The notes below the pieces were generated by a model. It saw nothing but the letters and a program-made list of their open reading frames with translations. It was not told the origin of the DNA and did no database searches. The position numbers and the translations under genes were made by a program. Positions 18,347-26,681 of a DNA stretch of 64,000 nucleotides are shown here, one piece after another. The DNA is taken from assembly GCF_004916905.1 (NCBI RefSeq), contig NZ_SDLV01000023.1, positions 62,001 to 126,000 on the forward strand, written 5' to 3'. This stretch comes from Chryseobacterium candidae. GTDB taxonomy: Bacteria; Bacteroidota; Bacteroidia; Flavobacteriales; Weeksellaceae. Each line of letters opens with the position of its first letter. The first letter of the stretch is position 1.

Positions 18347-19048
18347 TTAATTTTGATCTTGATTTACTTTTTTATTTTGTACTCCCAGCAGCAGCCACAA
18401 ACAGGTTCCTATCTCTCCTATCGTTGCTGGTAATGTGATATAATTTGATATTGCATAATATGAAAAATGGGAAACAACAGTTCTTCCAAAGACGTTGAGC
18501 AGATACCCAAAACAACCAATCATTAAGAAAATTCCCAAGATTTTAGGTAAAAATCCAGATTTATAGGCCAAATATCCAAAAGGAAAAAGCCATAATCCCC
18601 AAAAGACCTGTGCTATTAAAAGCCCTTTGTTATAATTGCTCAACAAGAACATCATCTGGGCTTGCAGCTGTTTTACATCAAACACTTTCAAATAATCAGC
18701 ACCTTCAATTATGGTGAGTACTGAAAATTTGCTTTGGAGATTGATAAAGGAAATGGGTACACTGATAAGGGCGAGAATAACCATCAGTTTTGCATAAGTT
18801 CTACCTACCTCTTTCAACAGTTGATAGAGCACTAAAGGGAGTAAAGTAAAAGCGATATAACAGATTATACTACTGGCAATACTCAATCTGAACAATTGTA
18901 CTGAGGAAGAAATATTTTGAAAGGTCAATGCAGGATTTTCCCAGACGATCAGTTTAGACGGAACATACATTAAACTGAAAAGTCCGGTTAGTACAACAAT
19001 AAGGTAAAGAAATCCCGCGAGTCTGGCTGTTTTTCTGTTGGTATTCAT
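18347..19048 (-). CDS. DUF4386 family multi-pass membrane protein
   Basis: 233 residues with about six membrane segments. The start MNTNRKTARLAGFLYLIVVLTG is the hallmark of DUF4386 proteins; VFWGLWLFPFGYL and the C-terminal helix pair also fit. Function in the family is unknown. The kinase gene upstream ends in its own terminator, so this gene and its DUF6326 partner start a new transcript. The regulator gene 98 bp further on might be read from the same promoter. Confidence 0.8.
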   Translation of the reverse strand: MNTNRKTARLAGFLYLIVVLTGLFSLMYVPSKLIVWENPALTFQNISSSVQLFRLSIASSIICYIAFTLLPLVLYQLLKEVGRTYAKLMVILALISVPISFINLQSKFSVLTIIEGADYLKVFDVKQLQAQMMFLLSNYNKGLLIAQVFWGLWLFPFGYLAYKSGFLPKILGIFLMIGCFGYLLNVFGRTVVSHFSYYAISNYITLPATIGEIGTCLWLLLGVQNKKVNQDQN

Positions 19049-19235
19049 TTTGGATTACGTTTTTGTCTATTTAGACAATTTCTGTTTCAAAATGGTTACA
19101 AGGTTTTTCAGGCGGCGGGTAGCAGATATAAGTTAAGAGGTATTAGAAATACAAAATTTTCAAGTATTTACAGGACTTTGATACAACTTAATGCCCTATC
19201 AAATTTGAAGAAAAAACAGAGTCAATAGAATATAA

Positions 19236-19271
19236 AAATCAATCTGAGTTTAACTTAGCTCAGATTGATTT
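19236..19271 (-). terminator. Terminator overlapping the end of the histidine kinase gene
   Basis: A perfect 13-bp stem (AAATCAATCTGAG with CTCAGATTGATTT) and 10-nt loop, then T's on the minus strand. One arm lies inside the last codons of the kinase gene. It separates kinase and regulator transcripts. Confidence 0.75.
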
Positions 19272-21048
19272 GAATGGTCACCAACACTCCACTGTTATTT
19301 TCCTTATCCTTTACGGAGCATCTAATATCTTTTTTATACAGATCATTCAACAGCTGAACTCTTTCCAGTGTATTTTTCATTCCTCTGCCTTCTCTCGTTT
19401 TTTGGTGCTGTGTTTTCTGCCTTTTACTTTCTTTGATTCCTATTCCGTTGTCTTCAATAAGGATCTTCAGATGAGATTCTTTTTTCTCAAAACTCAATTT
19501 TAAAAATCCTTTATCTGCTCTGTAGCGGAGTCCGTGCCAAACCGCATTTTCCAGAAACGGCTGTATAAGCATTCCCGGAACCTGGAGATTTTGCATATTC
19601 AGGCTTTCATCTACTTCAATTTCGTAATCGAATTTATCTGCAAACCGTGTTTTTTCCAAAGCAAGATAGTTCTGAAGAAGATCCAGCTCCTGCTGAAAAG
19701 GAATAAAATCTTCAGTAGAGTTTTCCATTACACCGCGCATCAGTTTGGAAAATTTTGTAAGATACTGATTCGCTTCCAGTTCATTGTTGGTTGCGATGAA
19801 GTGATTGACACTATTTAAACTGTTAAAGATAAAATGCGGATTCATTTCTCTACGCAAAGATTGCAAGGCAATTTTCTTATTTTTGATCTGAACTTTTTTA
19901 AGCGTTCTGAAAATAAAAACAATCAATCCGGTTAAAAGAATTAAAGCTCCAATCAGACCATAATTAAAGAGATTTTTCTTTCTGATAAGCTCGTCTTTAA
20001 GCTCTTTTTCTTTTTCCAGCTGTGAAATTCGCTGTTCCGTATCTTCCAGAATTTTATTATCTACCAGACTTCTGTCTTTTGAAACAAGATTCGGAAGTTT
20101 TCCCAAAAAATCTCTGTACAGCTGAACTGATGCATCTACATTTCCTGAAATCGCATAAAGGCTGTCCAGTTTTTTTACACTTTTCTGCGCTTCCAGTGTA
20201 TGACCTTTGTCTAAAGCAATTCCGTAGGCATTTTTCAACAGGTCCACCGCTTCTTTAGGATCATTCTTTTTAATATAAATATCTGCCAGCTCCTGAATCT
20301 GATTGACCTTTTCCTGTGAATTTTCTTTTACAAAATCTTCCTTCAGTACTTTCTTTTTAGCTTCAATAGCTTTCTCAAAGTTTTTGTTCTCAACATAGAG
20401 ATCAGCCAGTTTCTGATTGATAGCCAATGCCTGTTGAGGGGCTTCTTTTTTAGAAATTTGATAGGCGGTATTCAGGTTTTCTTCAGCACTGGAGACATCT
20501 TTCTGTCTGAGATTAATATCTGCCAGCTGACTGTAGCTTTCTGCAAGATCACCTTGCTCATTTTCTTTTTTAGTAAGATTGATATTATTCTGAATAGCCT
20601 CTGCTTTAAGCTCCGGTGTAGGAGAAGAAAGCCTTGCCACATCATTAGAATTGACAGCTTTACTTTTTTCGCTGTAACTCATCTGTGCAGCCATGCTGTA
20701 ATTGCTGATGGCAGGCGTTATTTTATTCTGTTTTTCCTGTGACTGGGCTAATCTCCGGGTAGCTTTTTCAATATTGGGTTTGTCATTGAGTTTTTCATAC
20801 AGTTTTTTGGCTTTTGTATAATACTCTTCACTTTTCGGAAAGTTTCCGCCATTGAAAAATGTTTCCCCGATATTATAATAAGAATCTGCCTGGGCAGGTT
20901 CGTTTTTACTGTCCATTGCTTTTTTCAGCTTCTTCGTTTCTACCTGCACTTCTTCTACAGCGGTACTACTGTTATTGGTGGTTTGGGAAGATATTGTATT
21001 TCCCCAAAGCATCAGTAAAAAGAAAGTAAAAAGTGTAAGCATTTTCAT
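19255..21048 (-). CDS. LytS-type sensor histidine kinase with periplasmic TPR repeats
   Basis: 597 residues from the ATG at 21048 (the ORF could start 10 codons earlier with a poor leader). It has a signal peptide, then about 300 residues of TPR-like helical repeats (e.g. ADSYYNIGETFFNGGNF), a coiled segment, one membrane helix (~363-381) and a His_kinase domain with MNPHFIFNSLNS (phospho-acceptor His ~405). The HATPase region has LIQPFLENAVWHGL and GIGI. This layout, TPR sensor plus LytS-type kinase, is common in Bacteroidota. The partner is the LytTR regulator at 17088. Its start codon is 41 bp from the TTCACCAAGT repeats, which also face the divergent SIMPL gene, so it may be autoregulated. 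Confidence 0.92.
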   Translation of the reverse strand: MKMLTLFTFFLLMLWGNTISSQTTNNSSTAVEEVQVETKKLKKAMDSKNEPAQADSYYNIGETFFNGGNFPKSEEYYTKAKKLYEKLNDKPNIEKATRRLAQSQEKQNKITPAISNYSMAAQMSYSEKSKAVNSNDVARLSSPTPELKAEAIQNNINLTKKENEQGDLAESYSQLADINLRQKDVSSAEENLNTAYQISKKEAPQQALAINQKLADLYVENKNFEKAIEAKKKVLKEDFVKENSQEKVNQIQELADIYIKKNDPKEAVDLLKNAYGIALDKGHTLEAQKSVKKLDSLYAISGNVDASVQLYRDFLGKLPNLVSKDRSLVDNKILEDTEQRISQLEKEKELKDELIRKKNLFNYGLIGALILLTGLIVFIFRTLKKVQIKNKKIALQSLRREMNPHFIFNSLNSVNHFIATNNELEANQYLTKFSKLMRGVMENSTEDFIPFQQELDLLQNYLALEKTRFADKFDYEIEVDESLNMQNLQVPGMLIQPFLENAVWHGLRYRADKGFLKLSFEKKESHLKILIEDNGIGIKESKRQKTQHQKTREGRGMKNTLERVQLLNDLYKKDIRCSVKDKENNSGVLVTIQINLS

Positions 21049-21088
21049 AAAACAAAGATATACATATATATAGTGCACTCAAAAATTA

Positions 21089-21119
21089 TTCACCAAGTGA
21101 AAGCTCCATTTCACCAAGT
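21089..21119 (+). promoter_or_regulatory. Putative LytTR operator, two TTCACCAAGT direct repeats
   Basis: TTCACCAAGT at 21089-21098 and 21110-21119, an 11-bp spacer, repeat-to-repeat 21 bp. The same module stands at 21924-21954. LytTR proteins such as AgrA bind direct repeats at this spacing. It lies between the kinase gene (minus) and the SIMPL gene (plus). Confidence 0.7.
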
Positions 21120-21146
21120 CTCCCGGATTCAGGTTTCTGATCTGAG

Positions 21147-21155
21147 TAATTTTAC
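21147..21155 (+). promoter_or_regulatory. Putative -7 element of the SIMPL gene (TAATTTTAC)
   Basis: Begins 27 bp after the second repeat, exactly as at 21982. Resembles the TAnnTTTG box with a weak last base, as expected for an activator-dependent promoter. Confidence 0.55.
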
Positions 21156-21186
21156 ATCAGAATTAAAAATTTAAAAACAGGAAATT

Positions 21187-21861
21187 ATGAAATTGAAACA
21201 TTTTTTATTAATCGGAATTTTAACCCTTGGAAGCTTTGTAAATGCTCAGGAAGTAAAGAAAAACGTCATTGAAGTAACAGGCGTTGCCGAAATGGAAGTA
21301 GAACCGGATGAAATTATCTTCAGCATAGGGATCAAAGCTGATAATAAAAACGATCTGGCAGATAATGAAAAGAAGCTATTTGATATTTTAAAAAACGCAG
21401 GAGTAAAGAACGAGGATATCAAGTTCAAAGCCATGTACCAGAATATCTATTCTAAAACAGCCAGGTTTTCCAAAAATTATCAGTTCAAAGCCGGCACAAA
21501 ATCAAGCCTTAGCAAGATCTTTGAAGATCTGAACCAAAAGTGGGTAAGCAGCCTGAACATTGCAGAGGTAAAGAATACCAAAATTGCGGATTTCAGAAAA
21601 GCCGTTAAGATCAATGCTCTAAAGGCAGCCAAAGAAAAAGCTGACTACTTATTGGAAAGCATGGGTAAAAAAACAGGAAACGCTCTTGAAATTGTAGAAA
21701 TAGAAGATTACACCAGCGATATGATTATGCCAGTAGCTTACAAAGGAAGAGCAAGCAATATTCAGTTGGAAATGGCGGATTCTCCGATAGATTTTTCATT
21801 TGATAATATTGAAAACATCAAGCTGAAATACAGCATTAAAACAAAATACGAGATCCTTTAA
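21187..21861 (+). CDS. SIMPL (DUF541) domain periplasmic protein
   Basis: 224 residues: a signal peptide ending near NAQ (residue 21), then a SIMPL/DUF541 domain with the family's start VIEVTGVAEMEVEPDEI, helical region with LKNAGVKNEDI, and AVKINALKAAKEKADYL. The group includes oxidative-stress proteins and BP26 of Brucella, but the molecular role is not settled. It is divergent from the LytS-type kinase, has the repeat module in its promoter and is followed by its own terminator. It is therefore a likely target of the LytTR system. Confidence 0.87.
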   Translation: MKLKHFLLIGILTLGSFVNAQEVKKNVIEVTGVAEMEVEPDEIIFSIGIKADNKNDLADNEKKLFDILKNAGVKNEDIKFKAMYQNIYSKTARFSKNYQFKAGTKSSLSKIFEDLNQKWVSSLNIAEVKNTKIADFRKAVKINALKAAKEKADYLLESMGKKTGNALEIVEIEDYTSDMIMPVAYKGRASNIQLEMADSPIDFSFDNIENIKLKYSIKTKYEIL

Positions 21862-21876
21862 AAATAACAGATTTGA

Positions 21877-21910
21877 AAAGACAGTTCCTCCTGAGCTGTC
21901 TTTATTTTTT
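21877..21910 (+). terminator. Terminator of the SIMPL gene
   Basis: AAAGACAG (21877-21884) pairs with CTGTCTTT (21896-21903), then a T-rich tail. It makes the downstream VWA gene a separate transcript. Confidence 0.7.
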
Positions 21911-21923
21911 GCTTGTTGCCAGG

Positions 21924-21954
21924 TTCACCAAGTCAAACTACTCATTCACCAAGT
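21924..21954 (+). promoter_or_regulatory. Putative LytTR operator, second TTCACCAAGT pair
   Basis: TTCACCAAGT at 21924-21933 and 21945-21954, again 21 bp apart, upstream of the VWA gene. In both loci the second copy continues as CTC and the first as (G/C)AA. Confidence 0.7.
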
Positions 21955-21981
21955 CTCGTAATTCCAAATCTTAAATAGGGA

Positions 21982-21990
21982 TAATTTTAC
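21982..21990 (+). promoter_or_regulatory. Putative -7 element of the VWA gene (TAATTTTAC)
   Basis: Identical nonamer to 21147-21155 and at the same 27-bp distance from the repeat pair. The leader to the ATG at 22059 would be about 60 nt. Confidence 0.55.
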
Positions 21991-22058
21991 TTTAGAAATT
22001 CAAAATAATAAACGACGAAACGCTATTTCCTAATTATAACTTATAAAAAAATAACAAT

Positions 22059-23249
22059 ATGACAACTTTAAAAATCTTAGCACTTGCAGCAGGTACGGCT
22101 TTATTAAGCTCCGGAAATCTTCCTGATAACCGTTATGCAAAAAGTAATGAAAATCATAATTTTCAGGTTCAAAATAACGTACTGATTCCCGTAAACTCCA
22201 TCACAAAAGAAAACAAAATTCAGGTTGCTCTTCTTCTGGATACTTCCAATAGTATGGACGGACTGATTGATCAGGCAAAATCCAGATTATGGAATATCGT
22301 AAATACGCTGACTACTCTTAGATACAACGGAAAAGCTCCCGAGATAGAAATTGCACTGTATGAATACGGTAATGACGGAATCCGTGATGAAAATTACATC
22401 CGTCAGGTTACTCCTCTCACTCAGGATCTTGATCTGGTTTCTGAAAAATTATTTGCATTAAGAACCAATGGCGGCAGTGAATACTGTGGCGCTGTGATTC
22501 GTGACGCTTCAGCCAATCTGAACTGGGACAGCAATGAAAAAAGCATGAAACTGATTTATATTGCTGGTAACGAATCATTTGATCAGGGAAAAATAAATTA
22601 TAAAGAGGTTGTTTCAAAATCAAAAGGTAAAAATATTTACACCAATACCATTTTCTGTGGAAGCCGGGAAGAAGGAATCCAGACTTTCTGGCAAAACGGA
22701 GCTTTATTAGGAGGTGGAAAGTATTTCAATATTGATAGCGACAGAAAAGTACTCTATATTGAAACACCTTATGACATCAGAATTTCTGAATGCAATGCAA
22801 AGTTGAATGATACGTATATCTATTACGGAAATCATGGCTCAGAATACAGGCTTAAGCAGATCACACAGGATAAAAATGCAGAAGCCCAATCGGCATCCAA
22901 CTTAGTGGAAAGAGCGGTTGCCAAATCTAAAAAGAATGCTTATAAAAATGATCACTGGGATCTTGTGGATAAAGCTGAAAAAGATGCAGGATTTATCGCC
23001 AATGTAAAAGAAAGTGAACTTCCTGCAGAATTGAAAGGAAAAAGCAAGGAAGAAATTCAAAAGACAATTGCTATAAAATCAGCAGCTCGGGACAAAATTC
23101 AAAAGGAAATTGAGGAACTTTCCAGAAAACGTCAGATGTACATTGACTCCGAAATGAAAAAACGGGGTACTGATGATTCTGACGATTTGGGAAAAGCCAT
23201 TGAGAGTTCTATTCTTGAACTGGCTAAGAAGAATGGGTATAGTTTGTAG
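22059..23249 (+). CDS. Secreted von Willebrand factor A domain protein
   Basis: 396 residues with a short signal-like N-terminus (~1-19). The VWA domain starts at ~54 with VALLLDTSNSMDGLI, giving a complete MIDAS motif DxSxS (D61, S63, S65). Its C-terminal ~100 residues are charged and helical, with KSKEEIQKTIAIKSAARDKIQKEI predicted to be coiled. VWA domains bind partners through a metal ion; the partner here is unknown. It follows the SIMPL gene and shares its regulatory module, so the two envelope proteins are probably induced together. Confidence 0.87.
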   Translation: MTTLKILALAAGTALLSSGNLPDNRYAKSNENHNFQVQNNVLIPVNSITKENKIQVALLLDTSNSMDGLIDQAKSRLWNIVNTLTTLRYNGKAPEIEIALYEYGNDGIRDENYIRQVTPLTQDLDLVSEKLFALRTNGGSEYCGAVIRDASANLNWDSNEKSMKLIYIAGNESFDQGKINYKEVVSKSKGKNIYTNTIFCGSREEGIQTFWQNGALLGGGKYFNIDSDRKVLYIETPYDIRISECNAKLNDTYIYYGNHGSEYRLKQITQDKNAEAQSASNLVERAVAKSKKNAYKNDHWDLVDKAEKDAGFIANVKESELPAELKGKSKEEIQKTIAIKSAARDKIQKEIEELSRKRQMYIDSEMKKRGTDDSDDLGKAIESSILELAKKNGYSL

Positions 23250-23252
23250 TGT

Positions 23253-23276
23253 AAGCGGGTTAAAACCCGCTTTTTT
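23253..23276 (+). terminator. Terminator of the VWA gene
   Basis: A perfect 9-bp stem (AAGCGGGTT with AACCCGCTT, 2-nt loop) followed by TTTT. Strong for a low-GC genome. Confidence 0.85.
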
Positions 23277-23295
23277 GATGCTGGATAATGAATAG

Positions 23296-23350
23296 ACCAC
23301 CCCGTCAAAAATTCTTTGAATTTTCGACACCCCTCCGGAGGAGGGGAATT
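23296..23350. repeat. Dispersed palindromic intergenic element, copy 2
   Basis: Has ACCCCGTCAAAAATTC, TTT, GAATTTTCGACACCCC and then CCCCTCC-GGA-GGAGGGG, so two successive hairpins. Of the three copies its second hairpin is the most intact. It lies just past the VWA gene terminator. Confidence 0.75.
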
Positions 23351-23415
23351 AAGGTCTTTCTATCGGGCTATTTGTCAAAGCATCTTTTTACTACATTTTT
23401 TCAAATGATTTAAGC

Positions 23416-23484
23416 AGAATTCCTATGGAATGACACAATTGGAATAACGATTTATCCAGGCAGTTTGTCATTCCGTAGGAATCT
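23416..23484. repeat. 19-20 bp inverted repeat with 30-bp centre
   Basis: The left arm 23416-23435 (AGAATTCCTATGGAATGACA) is nearly the reverse complement of the right arm 23466-23484. The 278-bp stretch 23250-23527 thus holds a terminator and two unrelated palindromes and no gene. Confidence 0.65.
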
Positions 23485-23527
23485 AAATAGCCTTTATTCT
23501 TATTAAAAATTGTGGTAAAATAAAGCA

Positions 23528-24733
23528 TCATCTTCCAAACTTAAAATACCTTGATAACGGATGCTTTTTACCTTTCATAAACAAAGAAGCCATTTTCATT
23601 CCCGTTACCGAAAAAGTAATTCCATTTCCACCGAAACCTAGCACAAAATAGGAGTTCTTAAATTTCTCATGTTCGCTGATGTAAGGTAAACCATCTTTAG
23701 TTTCACCAAAAGTACCAGCCCATACAAAATCAGGATAAAAGTGGTAATCCGGCTTTATTTTCTTTAGATTTTTCAGAATCTCTTTTTCTTTTTTATGGAG
23801 TATGGCGTCACGCTTTTCTGCGTCATAAAAATCTTCATCTCCTCCTCCAATCAGAAGCCTTCCGTCATCAGTAGTTCTCATATAGAGATACGGGTCGTCG
23901 GTATTCCATACTAAAGTGCTGCTTATGTTTTTAAACTTGTCTTTATCTATTTCGGAAACTACCGCATAGGTACTTTTCAGGTTAACAAAATTTTCTTTTA
24001 ACAGGTTTTTACTTTCGTAACCAATACAGTAAATGATTTTTTTTGCTTTGATCTCAAATCCACTGTCAACGGTAACCAGATTAAACCCTTTGTGTTCTTT
24101 TACTTTTACCATTTCAGTCTTATCAAATATCTTAAGCCCTTTCTTTACATTATGTATACATAACTCATGAGCAAACTGAAAAGCATCAATACTTGCTCCT
24201 TGTTTTGATAAAATTCCGCCATAGGTATTGTCATATTCAAATTGTTCTAAAACCTGTTCTGCTTCCAGCCATTGTACTTCAAATCCGTTTTGTTTCCGCG
24301 CCTGGTATTCTTTCTTCAGCCATTGGAGGTCTTTCTTTTTTGAAGCAAAATACAGTGATTTTTTTCTTTTGAAACCTGCATTTGACTTGGTTAATTTTGA
24401 AAGCTTTTCTATCCTATCAATAGCATCACTACAAGCTTTATAACTTAAGATCGCGCCCTTTTCTCCTATTTTTTCTATCAGTTCATAGAGTGGAACATCT
24501 ATTTCGTACTGGAGCATTGAAGTTGTAGCAGAAGTACTTCCGTTACAAAGTTCTCTCTTATCAATAAGAATCGTACTATATCCGTCTTCTATCATCTGAT
24601 GGGCAATCAGACTTCCCGTAATACCTCCGCCCACGATGAGAACATCACATTCTTCGTTTGATTTTAATGAAGGGTAAGATGCTAATAATCCGTTTTTTAA
24701 AAGCCAGAAAGGTTCATTTGATTTTAAATCCAT
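23528..24733 (-). CDS. FAD-dependent oxidoreductase, DAO/DadA-like
   Basis: 401 residues with the Rossmann FAD motif VLIVGGGITGSLIA at ~31-44 and the substrate and FAD contacts typical of the DAO family (STSATTSMLQYEID; C-terminal LGFGGNGITFSVTG). The family oxidises amines or amino acids with FAD; the substrate here cannot be told. There is no signal peptide. It is transcribed alone, divergent from the SpoIIAA-like gene. Confidence 0.88.
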   Translation of the reverse strand: MDLKSNEPFWLLKNGLLASYPSLKSNEECDVLIVGGGITGSLIAHQMIEDGYSTILIDKRELCNGSTSATTSMLQYEIDVPLYELIEKIGEKGAILSYKACSDAIDRIEKLSKLTKSNAGFKRKKSLYFASKKKDLQWLKKEYQARKQNGFEVQWLEAEQVLEQFEYDNTYGGILSKQGASIDAFQFAHELCIHNVKKGLKIFDKTEMVKVKEHKGFNLVTVDSGFEIKAKKIIYCIGYESKNLLKENFVNLKSTYAVVSEIDKDKFKNISSTLVWNTDDPYLYMRTTDDGRLLIGGGDEDFYDAEKRDAILHKKEKEILKNLKKIKPDYHFYPDFVWAGTFGETKDGLPYISEHEKFKNSYFVLGFGGNGITFSVTGMKMASLFMKGKKHPLSRYFKFGR

Positions 24734-24847
24734 ATTGATATTTTACATTTAAAATATCAATATTTATACCTTTTTTAACAATTATACATCAAATAATGGT
24801 GTAATTATTGTTATTTTTTTAAACTAAACCACCAAAAAATATTTATT

Positions 24848-25228
24848 ATGATAACAATTATTCCAGAAGCTCCGGAGAATGTTGCAGCATTTAATGCAAC
24901 GGGAGAAGTAACGAAAGAGGATTTTGAAAGACTGGTAATTCCGCGTGTTAAAGAGAAGGTAGAGCAATTCGGTGAACTCAACTATTTATTGTATTTGGAT
25001 ACCGATCTGGATAATTTTACCGTAGGAGCATGGCTTGAAGATTTGCTGTTAGGGTTCAAGAACCTTGCCCATTGGAATCGTGCAGCCATTGTAACAGACA
25101 AAGCAGGAATACAGAATTTCACCAGTATTTTCAGTGTCCTGATGCCGGGAGAATTTAAATCCTTTCCTAAAGAAAATTTATATAATGCCCTGTACTGGTG
25201 TAAAAACGGAGATGAAGTAGAGGCATAA
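24848..25228 (+). CDS. SpoIIAA-like (STAS/Sec14 superfamily) protein
   Basis: 126 residues, alternating alpha/beta, of the SpoIIAA-like family (DUF3478): N-terminal VAAFNATGEVTKEDF, LLYLDTDLDNFT, then WNRAAIVTDKAGI. Bacterial members are small soluble proteins with a Sec14/STAS fold and an unknown ligand. It is monocistronic, followed by a strong hairpin. Confidence 0.82.
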   Translation: MITIIPEAPENVAAFNATGEVTKEDFERLVIPRVKEKVEQFGELNYLLYLDTDLDNFTVGAWLEDLLLGFKNLAHWNRAAIVTDKAGIQNFTSIFSVLMPGEFKSFPKENLYNALYWCKNGDEVEA

Positions 25229-25242
25229 AACTTATCTTATAA

Positions 25243-25277
25243 AAAATCGCCTGTTTCTCACTGAAACAGGCGATTTT
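25243..25277. terminator. Bidirectional terminator
   Basis: A perfect 15-bp stem (AAAATCGCCTGTTTC with GAAACAGGCGATTTT, 5-nt loop) between convergent genes. Confidence 0.85.
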
Positions 25278-25295
25278 ATTTTTAACTATAACTCT

Positions 25296-26498
25296 TTATT
25301 TATCACATGATACACATTCCGCAGCCACTTTTTCTTCATTTTGAGTTTTTGAGCCGTACAGATACATATACCTTATACTTATAACTACTCCAATCAATGT
25401 CATTCCCACTCCTACCAATGACGGATAATTGAATGAATAGCCATATTCCAAAGGAATACCACCAAGAAAAGCACCCATTGCATTGGCAATATTAAAACCA
25501 GCCTGCATAAAAGCGGCAGCCATCATTTCACTTTTCGGGGCCGCTTTCATCATCATAATATTGATAGGCGATGCAATAGACATGGACAAAGCACCACACA
25601 TAAATGTCAATACCAGAGCAATATTTTTATATTCCGCAAGGAAGAAAACACCACCAAGAGAAATCATCATCAGGAAGATCAAAAGAGAACAGGTTTTTTC
25701 CGGACCCAATTTATCTGAAACAATACCTCCAACCAGATTTCCTACTACCATTCCTGCTCCGGCAAGAACCATTACATAAGCCATCTGGCTGCTTTTGATT
25801 CCGGCAACAATGGTCATTAAAGGGGTGATATAGCTTAACCATGTGAACAATCCTCCAAATCCTATCGCTGTAATGGCCAATACCAGCCAAGACTGTTTAT
25901 TTTTAAGGAATTTCAGCTCTTCCATGAAATGAGTATTCTGGTTGGATTCCATCGCGGGAAGCCAGAGTTTTAAAAATAAGATAGCAAAAAGTCCAATAAC
26001 TGCTACAATAGCAAAGTACAGTCTCCAGTGGAAAGTGTGTCCTATATAGGTGACCAGAGGTACCATTGCCAGATTGGCGACCGTAAGACCTGTAAACATC
26101 ATGGATATATAAAAGGCTTCTTTTCCTTTTCCTGCCATTCTTGAAGCCACCACTGTTCCTACTCCGAAGAATGCTCCATGAGGAAGTCCGGACATAAAAC
26201 GGATAACCAGCATACTGTTGTATCCAGGAGCAACAGCCGAAAGACCATTAAATAATGTAAAAAGGATCATGAAAGCCATCAGAACTTTTTTGGGTGGAAA
26301 TTTCACAGAATACCCAATCAGAATCGGAGCTCCGATAACCACACCCATAGCATACGCAGAAATCAGATGTCCGGCTTGCGGAATGGTGATCTGCAATGTT
26401 TTGGCAATATCCGGCAAAAGTCCCATGACCGTAAATTCTGTAGTTCCTATCCCTAAACCACCTATGGCCAGTGGTATTATTCTTTTATCAATCTTCAT
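25296..26498 (-). CDS. Major facilitator superfamily transporter (DHA1/AraJ-like)
   Basis: About 400 residues from the ATG at 26498, with 12 hydrophobic segments. The frame extends 56 codons upstream, but that part is polar and would push the protein past the family size of ~400. The start KRIIPLAIGGLGIGTTEFTVMGLLPDIA is typical of the drug/sugar efflux branch, and the loop-2/3 motif is present. Cargo unknown. It is divergent from an AraC regulator at 26682, a classical regulator-efflux arrangement, so the regulator may control it. The C-terminus is Cys-containing (AAECVSCDK). Confidence 0.88.
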   Translation of the reverse strand: MKIDKRIIPLAIGGLGIGTTEFTVMGLLPDIAKTLQITIPQAGHLISAYAMGVVIGAPILIGYSVKFPPKKVLMAFMILFTLFNGLSAVAPGYNSMLVIRFMSGLPHGAFFGVGTVVASRMAGKGKEAFYISMMFTGLTVANLAMVPLVTYIGHTFHWRLYFAIVAVIGLFAILFLKLWLPAMESNQNTHFMEELKFLKNKQSWLVLAITAIGFGGLFTWLSYITPLMTIVAGIKSSQMAYVMVLAGAGMVVGNLVGGIVSDKLGPEKTCSLLIFLMMISLGGVFFLAEYKNIALVLTFMCGALSMSIASPINIMMMKAAPKSEMMAAAFMQAGFNIANAMGAFLGGIPLEYGYSFNYPSLVGVGMTLIGVVISIRYMYLYGSKTQNEEKVAAECVSCDK

Positions 26499-26681
26499 TG
26501 TATCTAAATCTTTTTCTGAATTAATTCTTTTCAAATTAAATGACTCACTGAGTATCTTTATTTTGAAAGTGCAAAAATCGACAGAAAGTTTGAATTTCAC
26601 ACCTCTTTGAATGATAAAAATTTGCTCCATATTAACCTTTTTATTTAAATTTAAATTCAGAAACAATCAAATCAGAACAAA

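Noticed and set aside
26499..26666. Longer N-terminus of the MFS transporter
   Set aside because: Fifty-six extra polar residues would overrun the intergenic promoter region shared with the AraC gene and are not seen in the family.
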